Of a stretch of DNA of 64,000 nt, positions 48,411 through 60,766 are shown piece after piece (the first letter of the stretch is position 1; every line of letters begins with the position of its first letter). The stretch comes from Trypanosoma brucei gambiense DAL972 (taxonomy: Eukaryota; Euglenozoa; Kinetoplastea; Trypanosomatida; Trypanosomatidae). The notes under the pieces are model-generated. The model worked only from the letters and a program-made list of their open reading frames with translations. It did not search any database and was not told the origin of the DNA. Where the stretch lies: contig NC_026744.1 of NCBI RefSeq assembly GCF_000210295.1, forward strand, positions 248,001-312,000, in the 5' to 3' direction. Both the position numbers and the translations under genes were made by a program.

Positions 48411-51400
48411 GAAGTTCAGCACCATGGAAGAGGAGCGTCGTAAGCTTATTGCTGAGGATCGTGAAGGTAATGCAACACGCATTGCTGAACTAGAAGTTGC
48501 AATGAACGAGCATTCACATGAGCTTGCTAAACTGAAAGCATCCGATAGCCGCAGCTTCCTTGATCCTATGCCAGAAGGAGTGCCACTAAGTGAGCTAGGA
48601 TTGGATAAGGATGAGAAGTTCAGCACCATGGAAGAGGAGCGTCGTAAGCTTATTGCTGAGGATCGTGAAGGTAATGCAACACGCATTGCTGAACTAGAAG
48701 TTGCAATGAACGAGCATTCACATGAGCTTGCTAAACTGAAAGCATCCGATAGCCGCAGCTTCCTTGATCCTATGCCAGAAGGAGTGCCACTAAGTGAGCT
48801 AGGATTGGATAAGGATGAGAAGTTCAGCACCATGGAAGAGGAGCGTCGTAAGCTTATTGCTGAGGATCGTGAAGGTAATGCAACACGCATTGCTGAACTA
48901 GAAGTTGCAATGAACGAGCATTCACATGAGCTTGCTAAACTGAAAGCATCCGATAGCCGCAGCTTCCTTGATCCTATGCCAGAAGGAGTGCCACTAAGTG
49001 AGCTAGGATTGGATAAGGATGAGAAGTTCAGCACCATGGAAGAGGAGCGTCGTAAGCTTATTGCTGAGGATCGTGAAGGTAATGCAACACGCATCGCTGA
49101 ATTAGAAGTTGCAATGAACGAGCATTCACATGAGCTTGCTAAACTGAAAGCATCCGATAGCCGCAGCTTCCTTGATCCTATGCCAGAAGGAGTGCCACTA
49201 AGTGAGCTAGGATTGGATAAGGATGAGAAGTTCAGCACCATGGAGGAGGAGCGTCGTAAGCTTATTGCTGAGGATCGTGAAGGTAATGCTGCACGCATTG
49301 CTGAATTAGAAGCTGCAATGAACGAGCATTCACATGAGCTTGCTAAACTGAAAGCATCCGATAGCCGCAGCTTCCTTGATCCTATGCCAGAAGGAGTGCC
49401 GCTAAGTGAGCTAGGATTGGATAAGGATGAGAAGTTCAGCACCATGGAAGAGGAGCGTCGTAAGCTTATTGCTGAGGATCGTGAAGGTAATGCTGCACGC
49501 ATTGCTGAATTAGAAGCTGCAATGAACGAGCATTCACATGAGCTTGCTAAACTGAAAGCATCCGATAGCCGCAGCTTCCTTGATCCTATGCCAGAAGGAG
49601 TGCCGCTAAGTGAGCTAGGATTGGATAAGGATGAGAAGTTCAGCACCATGGAAGAGGAGCGTCGTAAGCTTATTGCTGAGGATCGTGAAGGTAATGCTGC
49701 ACGCATTGCTGAATTAGAAGCTGCAATGAACGAGCATTCACATGAGCTTGCTAAACTGAAAGCATCCGATAGCCGCAGCTTCCTTGATCCTATGCCAGAA
49801 GGAGTGCCACTAAGTGAGCTAGGATTGGATAAGGATGAGAAGTTCAGCACCATGGAAGAGGAGCGTCGTAAGCTTATTGCTGAGGATCGTGAAGGTAATG
49901 CTGCACGCATTGCTGAATTAGAAGCTGCAATGAACGAGCATTCACATGAGCTTGCTAAACTGAAAGCATCCGATAGCCGCAGCTTCCTTGATCCTATGCC
50001 AGAAGGAGTGCCACTAAGTGAGCTAGGATTGGATAAGGATGAGAAGTTCAGCACCATGGAAGAGGAGCGTCGTAAGCTTATTGCTGAGGATCGTGAAGGT
50101 AATGCTGCACGCATTGCTGAACTAGAAGTTGCAATGAACGAGCATTCACATGAGCTTGCTAAACTGAAAGCATCCGATAGCCGCAGCTTCCTTGATCCTA
50201 TGCCAGAAGGAGTGCCACTAAGTGAGCTAGGATTGGATAAGGATGAGAAGTTCAGCACCATGGAAGAGGAGCGTCGTAAGCTTATTGCTGAGGATCGTGA
50301 AGGTAATGCAACACGCATCGCTGAATTAGAAGCAGCAATGAACGAGCATTCACATGAGCTTGCTAAACTGAAAGCATCCGATAGCCGCAGCTTCCTTGAT
50401 CCTATGCCAGAAGGAGTGCCACTAAGTGAGCTAGGATTGGATAAGGATGAGAAGTTCAGCACCATGGAGGAGGAGCGTCGTAAGCTTATTGCTGAGGATC
50501 GTGAAGGTAATGCAGCACGCATTGCTGAATTAGAAGTTGCAATGAACGAGCATTCACATGAGCTTGCTAAACTGAAAGCATCCGATAGCCGCAGCTTCCT
50601 TGATCCTATGCCAGAAGGAGTGCCACTAAGTGAGCTAGGATTGGATAAGGATGAGAAGTTCAGCACCATGGAAGAGGAGCGTCGTAAGCTTATTGCTGAG
50701 GATCGTGAAGGTAATGCAACACGCATTGCTGAATTAGAAGTTGCAATGAACGAGCATTCACATGAGCTTGCTAAACTGAAAGCATCCGATAGCCGCAGCT
50801 TCCTTGATCCTATGCCAGAAGGAGTGCCACTAAGTGAGCTAGGATTGGATAAGGATGAGAAGTTCAGCACCATGGAAGAGGAGCGTCGTAAGCTTATTGC
50901 TGAGGATCGTGAAGGTAATGCAACACGCATTGCTGAATTAGAAGTTGCAATGAACGAGCATTCACATGAGCTTGCTAAACTGAAAGCATCCGATAGCCGC
51001 AGCTTCCTTGATCCTATGCCAGAAGGAGTGCCACTAAGTGAGCTAGGATTGGATAAGGATGAGAAGTTCAGCACCATGGAAGAGGAGCGTCGTAAGCTTA
51101 TTGCTGAGGATCGTGAAGGTAATGCAACACGCATTGCTGAATTAGAAGTTGCAATGAACGAGCATTCACATGAGCTTGCTAAACTGAAAGCATCCGATAG
51201 CCGCAGCTTCCTTGATCCTATGCCAGAAGGAGTGCCACTAAGTGAGCTAGGATTGGATAAGGATGAGAAGTTCAGCACCATGGAAGAGGAGCGTCGTAAG
51301 CTTATTGCTGAGGATCGTGAAGGTAATGCAACACGCATTGCTGAACTAGAAGTTGCAATGAACGAGCATTCACATGAGCTTGCTAAACTGAAAGCATCCG

Positions 51401-54400
51401 ATAGCCGCAGCTTCCTTGATCCTATGCCAGAAGGAGTGCCACTAAGTGAGCTAGGATTGGATAAGGATGAGAAGTTCAGCACCATGGAAGAGGAGCGTCG
51501 TAAGCTTATTGCTGAGGATCGTGAAGGTAATGCAACACGCATTGCTGAATTAGAAGTTGCAATGAACGAGCATTCACATGAGCTTGCTAAACTGAAAGCA
51601 TCCGATAGCCGCAGCTTCCTTGATCCTATGCCAGAAGGAGTGCCACTAAGTGAGCTTGAATTGGATAAGGATGAGAAGTTCAGCACCATGGAAGAGGAGC
51701 GTCGTAAGCTTATTGCTGAGGATCGTGAAGGTAATGCTGCACGCATTGCTGAACTAGAAGTTGCAATGAACGAGCATTCACATGAGCTTGCTAAACTGAA
51801 AGCATCCGATAGCCGCAGCTTCCTTGATCCTATGCCAGAAGGAGTGCCACTAAGTGAGCTTGAATTGGATAAGGATGAGAAGTTCAGCACCATGGAGGAG
51901 GAGCGTCGTAAGCTTATTGCTGAGGATCGTGAAGGTAATGCTGCACGCATTGCTGAACTAGAAGTTGCAATGAACGAGCATTCACATGAGCTTGCTAAAC
52001 TGAAAGCATCCGATAGCCGCAGCTTCCTTGATCCTATGCCAGAAGGAGTGCCACTAAGTGAGCTAGGATTGGATAAGGATGAGAAGTTCAGCACCATGGA
52101 AGAGGAGCGTCGTAAGCTTATTGCTGAGGATCGTGAAGGTAATGCTGCACGCATTGCTGAATTAGAAGCTGCAATGAACGAGCATTCACATGAGCTTGCT
52201 AAACTGAAAGCATCCGATAGCCGCAGCTTCCTTGATCCTATGCCAGAAGGAGTGCCACTAAGTGAGCTAGGATTGGATAAGGATGAGAAGTTCAGCACCA
52301 TGGAAGAGGAGCGTCGTAAGCTTATTGCTGAGGATCGTGAAGGTAATGCTGCACGCATTGCTGAATTAGAAGTTGCAATGAACGAGCATTCACATGAGCT
52401 TGCTAAACTGAAAGCATCCGATAGCCGCAGCTTCCTTGATCCTATGCCAGAAGGAGTGCCGCTAAGTGAGCTAGGATTGGATAAGGATGAGAAGTTCAGC
52501 ACCATGGAAGAGGAGCGTCGTAAGCTTATTGCTGAGGATCGTGAAGGTAATGCTGCACGCATTGCTGAATTAGAAGTTGCAATGAACGAGCATTCACATG
52601 AGCTTGCTAAACTGAAAGCATCCGATAGCCGCAGCTTCCTTGATCCTATGCCAGAAGGAGTGCCGCTAAGTGAGCTAGGATTGGATAAGGATGAGAAGTT
52701 CAGCACCATGGAGGAGGAGCGTCGTAAGCTTATTGCCGAGGATCGTGAAGGTAATGCTGCACGCATTGCTGAATTAGAAGCTGCAATGAACGAGCATTCA
52801 CATGAGCTTGCTAAACTGAAAGCATCCGATAGCCGCAGCTTCCTTGATCCTATGCCAGAAGGAGTGCCACTAAGTGAGCTAGGATTGGATAAGGATGAGA
52901 AGTTCAGCACCATGGAGGAGGAGCGTCGTAAGCTTATTGCCGAGGATCGTGAAGGTAATGCTGCACGCATTGCTGAATTAGAAGCTGCAATGAACGAGCA
53001 TTCACATGAGCTTGCTAAACTGAAAGCATCCGATAGCCGCAGCTTCCTTGATCCTATGCCAGAAGGAGTGCCACTAAGTGAGCTAGGATTGGATAAGGAT
53101 GAGAAGTTCAGCACCATGGAAGAGGAGCGTCGTAAGCTTATTGCTGAGGATCGTGAAGGTAATGCTGCACGCATTGCTGAATTAGAAGCTGCAATGAACG
53201 AGCATTCACATGAGCTTGCTAAACTGAAAGCATCCGATAGCCGCAGCTTCCTTGATCCTATGCCAGAAGGAGTGCCACTAAGTGAGCTTGAATTGGATAA
53301 GGATGAGAAGTTCAGCACCATGGAAGAGGAGCGTCGTAAGCTTATTGCCGAGGATCGTGAAGGTAATGCTGCACGCATTGCTGAATTAGAAGCTGCAATG
53401 AACGAGCATTCACATGAGCTTGCTAAACTGAAAGCATCCGATAGCCGCAGCTTCCTTGATCCTATGCCAGAAGGAGTGCCGCTAAGTGAGCTAGGATTGG
53501 ATAAGGATGAGAAGTTCAGCACCATGGAAGAGGAGCGTCGTAAGCTTATTGCTGAGGATCGTGAAGGTAATGCTGCACGCATTGCTGAATTAGAAGCTGC
53601 AATGAACGAGCATTCACATGAGCTTGCTAAACTGAAAGCATCCGATAGCCGCAGCTTCCTTGATCCTATGCCAGAAGGAGTGCCGCTAAGTGAGCTAGGA
53701 TTGGATAAGGATGAGAAGTTCAGCACCATGGAGGAGGAGCGTCGTAAGCTTATTGCTGAGGATCGTGAAGGTAATGCTGCACGCATTGCTGAATTAGAAG
53801 CAGCAATGAACGAGCATTCACATGAGCTTGCTAAACTGAAAGCATCCGATAGCCGCAGCTTCCTTGATCCTATGCCAGAAGGAGTGCCACTAAGTGAGCT
53901 AGGATTGGATAAGGATGAGAAGTTCAGCACCATGGAAGAGGAGCGTCGTAAGCTTATTGCCGAGGATCGTGAAGGTAATGCTGCACGCATTGCTGAATTA
54001 GAAGCTGCAATGAACGAGCATTCACATGAGCTTGCTAAACTGAAAGCATCCGATAGCCGCAGCTTCCTTGATCCTATGCCAGAAGGAGTGCCACTAAGTG
54101 AGCTTGAATTGGATAAGGATGAGAAGTTCAGCACCATGGAAGAGGAGCGTCGTAAGCTTATTGCTGAGGATCGTGAAGGTAATGCTGCACGCGTTGCTAG
54201 ACTTGAGGAGAGGATGAACGAACTTTCCCGTGAACTCGCAAGAATGAAGTTGAAGGATCGCAGCTTCCTCGATCCTATGCCAGAAGGAGTGCCACTAAGT
54301 GAGCTTGAATTGGATAAGGATGAGAAGTTCAGCACCATGGAAGAGGAGCGTCGTAAGCTTATTGCCGAGGATCGTGAAGGTAATGCTGCACGCATTGCTG

Positions 54401-57400
54401 AATTAGAAGCTGCAATGAACGAGCATTCACATGAGCTTGCTAAACTGAAAGCATCCGATAGCCGCAGCTTCCTTGATCCTATGCCAGAAGGAGTGCCGCT
54501 AAGTGAGCTAGGATTGGATAAGGATGAGAAGTTCAGCACCATGGAAGAGGAGCGTCGTAAGCTTATTGCTGAGGATCGTGAAGGTAATGCTGCACGCATC
54601 GCTGAATTAGAAGTTGCAATGAACGAGCATTCACATGAGCTTGCTAAACTGAAAGCATCCGATAGCCGCAGCTTCCTTGATCCTATGCCAGAAGGAGTGC
54701 CACTAAGTGAGCTAGGATTGGATAAGGATGAGAAGTTCAGCACCATGGAGGAGGAGCGTCGTAAGCTTATTGCCGAGGATCGTGAAGGTAATGCTGCACG
54801 CATTGCTGAATTAGAAGCTGCAATGAACGAGCATTCACATGAGCTTGCTAAACTGAAAGCATCCGATAGCCGCAGCTTCCTTGATCCTATGCCAGAAGGA
54901 GTGCTACTAAGTGAGCTAGGATTGGATAAGGATGAGAAGTTCAGCACCATGGAAGAGGAGCGTCGTAAGCTTATTGCCGAGGATCGTGAAGGTAATGCTG
55001 CACGCATTGCTGAATTAGAAGCAGCAATGAACGAGCATTCACATGAGCTTGCTAAACTGAAAGCATCCGATAGCCGCAGCTTCCTTGATCCTATGCCAGA
55101 AGGAGTGCCGCTAAGTGAGCTAGGATTGGATAAGGATGAGAAGTTCAGCACCATGGAAGAGGAGCGTCGTAAGCTTATTGCTGAGGATCGTGAAGGTAAT
55201 GCTGCACGCATTGCTGAATTAGAAGCTGCAATGAACGAGCATTCACATGAGCTTGCTAAACTGAAAGCATCCGATAGCCGCAGCTTCCTTGATCCTATGC
55301 CAGAAGGAGTGCCACTAAGTGAGCTAGGATTGGATAAGGATGAGAAGTTCAGCACCATGGAAGAGGAGCGTCGTAAGCTTATTGCTGAGGATCGTGAAGG
55401 TAATGCAACACGCATCGCTGAATTAGAAGTTGCAATGAACGAGCATTCACATGAGCTTGCTAAACTGAAAGCATCCGATAGCCGCAGCTTCCTTGATCCT
55501 ATGCCAGAAGGAGTGCCGCTAAGTGAGCTAGGATTGGATAAGGATGAGAAGTTCAGCACCATGGAAGAGGAGCGTCGTAAGCTTATTGCTGAGGATCGTG
55601 AAGGTAATGCAACACGCATCGCTGAATTAGAAGTTGCAATGAACGAGCATTCACATGAGCTTGCTAAACTGAAAGCATCCGATAGCCGCAGCTTCCTTGA
55701 TCCTATGCCAGAAGGAGTGCCGCTAAGTGAGCTAGGATTGGATAAGGATGAGAAGTTCAGCACCATGGAGGAGGAGCGTCGTAAGCTTATTGCTGAGGAT
55801 CGTGAAGGTAATGCTGCACGCATTGCTGAATTAGAAGTTGCAATGAACGAGCATTCACATGAGCTTGCTAAACTGAAAGCATCCGATAGCCGCAGCTTCC
55901 TTGATCCTATGCCAGAAGGAGTGCCACTAAGTGAGCTTGGATTGGATAAGGATGAGAAGTTCAGCACCATGGAAGAGGAGCGTCGTAAGCTTATTGCTGA
56001 GGATCGTGAAGGTAATGCAACACGCATCGCTGAATTAGAAGTTGCAATGAACGAGCATTCACATGAGCTTGCTAAACTGAAAGCATCCGATAGCCGCAGC
56101 TTCCTTGATCCTATGCCAGAAGGAGTGCCACTAAGTGAGCTAGGATTGGATAAGGATGAGAAGTTCAGCACCATGGAGGAGGAGCGTCGTAAGCTTATTG
56201 CCGAGGATCGTGAAGGTAATGCTGCACGCATTGCTGAATTAGAAGCTGCAATGAACGAGCATTCACATGAGCTTGCTAAACTGAAAGCATCCGATAGCCG
56301 CAGCTTCCTTGATCCTATGCCAGAAGGAGTGCCACTAAGTGAGCTAGGATTGGATAAGGATGAGAAGTTCAGCACCATGGAGGAGGAGCGTCGTAAGCTT
56401 ATTGCTGAGGATCGTGAAGGTAATGCTGCACGCATTGCTGAATTAGAAGCTGCAATGAACGAGCATTCACATGAGCTTGCTAAACTGAAAGCATCCGATA
56501 GCCGCAGCTTCCTTGATCCTATGCCAGAAGGAGTGCCACTAAGTGAGCTAGGATTGGATAAGGATGAGAAGTTCAGCACCATGGAAGAGGAGCGTCGTAA
56601 GCTTATTGCTGAGGATCGTGAAGGTAATGCAACACGCATTGCTGAACTAGAAGTTGCAATGAACGAGCATTCACATGAGCTTGCTAAACTGAAAGCATCC
56701 GATAGCCGCAGCTTCCTTGATCCTATGCCAGAAGGAGTGCCGCTAAGTGAGCTAGGATTGGATAAGGATGAGAAGTTCAGCACCATGGAGGAGGAGCGTC
56801 GTAAGCTTATTGCTGAGGATCGTGAAGGTAATGCAACACGCATCGCTGAATTAGAAGTTGCAATGAACGAGCATTCACATGAGCTTGCTAAACTGAAAGC
56901 GTCCGATAGCCGCAGCTTCCTTGATCCTATGCCAGAAGGAGTGCCACTAAGTGAGCTAGGATTGGATAAGGATGAGAAGTTCAGCACCATGGAAGAGGAG
57001 CGTCGTAAGCTTATTGCTGAGGATCGTGAAGGTAATGCAACACGCATTGCTGAATTAGAAGCAGCAATGAACGAGCATTCACATGAGCTTGCTAAACTGA
57101 AAGCGTCATATAGCCGCAGCTTCCTTGATCCTATGCCAGAAGGAGTGCCACTAAGTGAGCTTGAATTGGATAAGGATGAGAAGTTCAGCACCATGGAAGA
57201 GGAGCGTCGTAAGCTTATTGCTGAGGATCGTGAAGGTAATGCAACACGCATTGCTGAATTAGAAGCAGCAATGAACGAGCATTCACATGAGCTTGCTAAA
57301 CTGAAAGCGTCATATAGCCGCAGCTTCCTTGATCCTATGCCAGAAGGAGTGCCACTAAGTGAGCTTGAATTGGATAAGGATGAGAAGTTCAGCACCATGG

Positions 57401-60400
57401 AAGAGGAGCGTCGTAAGCTTATTGCTGAGGATCGTGAAGGTAATGCAACACGCATTGCTGAATTAGAAGCAGCAATGAACGAGCATTCACATGAGCTTGC
57501 TAAACTGAAAGCGTCATATAGCCGCAGCTTCCTTGATCCTATGCCAGAAGGGGTGCCACTAAGTGAGCTAGGATTGGATAAGGATGAGAAGTTCAGCACC
57601 ATGGAGGAGGAGCGTCGTAAGCTTATTGCTGAGGATCGTGAAGGTAATGCAACACGCATTGCTGAACTAGAAGTTGCAATGAACGAGCATTCACATGAGC
57701 TTGCTAAACTGAAAGCATCCGATAGCCGCAGCTTCCTTGATCCTATGCCAGAAGGAGTGCCACTAAGTGAGCTAGGATTGGATAAGGATGAGAAGTTCAG
57801 CACCATGGAAGAGGAGCGTCGTAAGCTTATTGCTGAGGATCGTGAAGGTAATGCAACACGCATTGCTGAACTAGAAGTTGCAATGAACGAGCATTCACAT
57901 GAGCTTGCTAAACTGAAAGCATCCGATAGCCGCAGCTTCCTTGATCCTATGCCAGAAGGAGTGCCACTAAGTGAGCTAGGATTGGATAAGGATGAGAAGT
58001 TCAGCACCATGGAGGAGGAGCGTCGTAAGCTTATTGCCGAGGATCGTGAAGGTAATGCTGCACGCATTGCTGAATTAGAAGCTGCAATGAACGAGCATTC
58101 ACATGAGCTTGCTAAACTGAAAGCATCCGATAGCCGCAGCTTCCTTGATCCTATGCCAGAAGGAGTGCCACTAAGTGAGCTAGGATTGGATAAGGATGAG
58201 AAGTTCAGCACCATGGAGGAGGAGCGTCGTAAGCTTATTGCCGAGGATCGTGAAGGTAATGCTGCACGCATTGCTGAATTAGAAGCAGCAATGAACGAGC
58301 ATTCACATGAGCTTGCTAAACTGAAAGCATCCGATAGCCGCAGCTTCCTTGATCCTATGCCAGAAGGAGTGCCGCTAAGTGAGCTAGGATTGGATAAGGA
58401 TGAGAAGTTCAGCACCATGGAGGAGGAGCGTCGTAAGCTTATTGCTGAGGATCGTGAAGGTAATGCTGCACGCATTGCTGAATTAGAAGTTGCAATGAAC
58501 GAGCATTCACATGAGCTTGCTAAACTGAAAGCATCCGATAGCCGCAGCTTCCTTGATCCTATGCCAGAAGGAGTGCCGCTAAGTGAGCTAGGATTGGATA
58601 AGGATGAGAAGTTCAGCACCATGGAGGAGGAGCGTCGTAAGCTTATTGCTGAGGATCGTGAAGGTAATGCTGCACGCATTGCTGAATTAGAAGTTGCAAT
58701 GAACGAGCATTCACATGAGCTTGCTAAACTGAAAGCATCCGATAGCCGCAGCTTCCTTGATCCTATGCCAGAAGGAGTGCCACTAAGTGAGCTAGGATTG
58801 GATAAGGATGAGAAGTTCAGCACCATGGAAGAGGAGCGTCGTAAGCTTATTGCTGAGGATCGTGAAGGTAATGCAACACGCATTGCTGAACTAGAAGTTG
58901 CAATGAACGAGCATTCACATGAGCTTGCTAAACTGAAAGCATCCGATAGCCGCAGCTTCCTTGATCCTATGCCAGAAGGAGTGCCGCTAAGTGAGCTAGG
59001 ATTGGATAAGGATGAGAAGTTCAGCACCATGGAAGAGGAGCGTCGTAAGCTTATTGCTGAGGATCGTGAAGGTAATGCTACACGCATCGCTGAATTAGAA
59101 GCAGCAATGAACGAGCATTCACATGAGCTTGCTAAACTGAAAGCATCCGATAGCCGCAGCTTCCTTGATCCTATGCCAGAAGGAGTGCCGCTAAGTGAGC
59201 TAGGATTGGATAAGGATGAGAAGTTCAGCACCATGGAAGAGGAGCGTCGTAAGCTTATTGCTGAGGATCGTGAAGGTAATGCTGCACGCATTGCTGAATT
59301 AGAAGTTGCAATGAACGAGCATTCACATGAGCTTGCTAAACTGAAAGCATCCGATAGCCGCAGCTTCCTTGATCCTATGCCAGAAGGAGTGCCACTAAGT
59401 GAGCTAGGATTGGATAAGGATGAGAAGTTCAGCACCATGGAAGAGGAGCGTCGTAAGCTTATTGCTGAGGATCGTGAAGGTAATGCTGCACGCATTGCTG
59501 AACTAGAAGTTGCAATGAACGAGCATTCACATGAGCTTGCTAAACTGAAAGCATCCGATAGCCGCAGCTTCCTTGATCCTATGCCAGAAGGAGTGCCACT
59601 AAGTGAGCTTGAATTGGATAAGGATGAGAAGTTCAGCACCATGGAAGAGGAGCGTCGTAAGCTTATTGCTGAGGATCGTGAAGGTAATGCAACACGCATT
59701 GCTGAACTAGAAGTTGCAATGAACGAGCATTCACATGAGCTTGCTAAACTGAAAGCGTCATATAGCCGCAGCTTCCTTGATCCTATGCCAGAAGGAGTGC
59801 CACTAAGTGAGCTTGAATTGGATAAGGATGAGAAGTTCAGCACCATGGAAGAGGAGCGTCGTAAGCTCATTGCTGAGGATCGTGAAGGTAATGCTGCACG
59901 CATCGCTGAACTAGAAGTTGCAATGAACGAGCATTCACATGAGCTTGCTAAACTGAAAGCGTCATATAGCCGCAGCTTCCTTGATCCTATGCCAGAAGGA
60001 GTGCCACTAAGTGAGCTTGAATTGGATAAGGATGAGAAGTTCAGCACCATGGAAGAGGAGCGTCGTAAGCTCATTGCTGAGGATCGTGAAGGTAATGCTG
60101 CACGCATCGCTGAACTAGAAGTTGCAATGAACGAGCATTCACATGAGCTTGCTAAACTGAAAGCGTCATATAGCCGCAGCTTCCTTGATCCTATGCCAGA
60201 AGGAGTGCCACTAAGTGAGCTTGAATTGGATAAGGATGAGAAGTTCAGCACCATGGAAGAGGAGCGTCGTAAGCTCATTGCTGAGGATCGTGAAGGTAAT
60301 GCAACACGCATTGCTGAATTAGAAGTTGCAATGAACGAGCATTCACATGAGCTTGCTAAACTGAAAGCATCCGATAGCCGCAGCTTCCTTGATCCTATGC

Positions 60401-60666
60401 CAGAAGGAGTGCCACTAAGTGAGCTTGAATTGGATAAGGATGAGAAGTTCAGCACCATGGAAGAGGAGCGTCGTAAGCTTATTGCTGAGGATCGTGAAGG
60501 TAATGCTTCACGCATTGCTGAATTAGAAGCTGCAATGAACGAGCATTCACATGAGCTTGCTAAACTGAAAGCATCCGATAGCCGCAGCTTCCTTGATCCT
60601 ATGCCAGAAGGAGTGCCGCTAAGTGAGCTAGGATTGGATAAGTATGAGAAGTTCAGCACCATGGAA
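48406..60666 (+). CDS. ClpGM6: gene C continuation, GM6 array in restored frame, up to assembly gap
   Basis: Open in one frame from GAT at 48406 to ATG-GAA at 60661-60666 without a stop and made only of GM6 units. It has no plausible start of its own and no upstream splice signal, so it is read as part of the gene beginning at 33984. One unit near 54190-54265 is atypical: RVARLEERMNELSRELARM, then KLKDRS, which is one codon shorter and closer in style to the diverged repeats. Confidence 0.8.
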
Positions 60667-60766
60667 NNNNNNNNNNNNNNNNNNNNNNNNNNNNNNNNNN
60701 NNNNNNNNNNNNNNNNNNNNNNNNNNNNNNNNNNNNNNNNNNNNNNNNNNNNNNNNNNNNNNNNNN
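60667..60766. other. assembly gap of 100 N
   Basis: Exactly 100 N placed within the 107th GM6 unit. The sequence on the right is not GM6 but diverged repeat, so the end of the array and the junction are missing. The true gap size is unknown. Confidence 0.98.

Larger units (their letters stand above)
38937..60666 (+). repeat. ClpGM6: GM6 68-aa tandem array: 106 complete units plus a partial 107th
   Basis: Unit starts recur every 204 bp from 38937 to the last one at 60559. The distance of 21,622 bp equals 106 x 204 minus 3 (one 67-codon unit near 54200) plus 1 (the extra A at 48402-48404). The unit reads AKLKASDSRSFLDPMPEGVP, then LSELGLDKDEKFSTMEEERR, then KLIAEDREGNAARIAELEVA, then MNEHSHEL. 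Amino-acid variation is almost confined to four sites: D/Y in KAS-D-SRS, G/E in SEL-G-L, A/T in NA-A-RI and V/A in LE-V-AMN. Private variants include KYEK at 40449 and 60643, MSEH near 46461, VLL near 54901 and NAS near 60505. The array is predicted to form a highly charged helical rod and is a known repetitive, immunodominant-type antigen. Confidence 0.95.

Noticed and set aside
38771..60662. Very long minus-strand ORFs (2216, 931 and 4093 aa) opposite the GM6 array
   Set aside because: The 204-bp unit happens to lack stops in one antisense frame, and 106 copies multiply that into a long Ser-rich frame. The + strand encodes the recognised GM6 repeat, and the antisense frames begin and end at array accidents.
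38937..60666. Satellite DNA or CRISPR-like array
   Set aside because: The period is a whole number of codons, the frame is open, there are no spacers, and the unit matches a known protein repeat.
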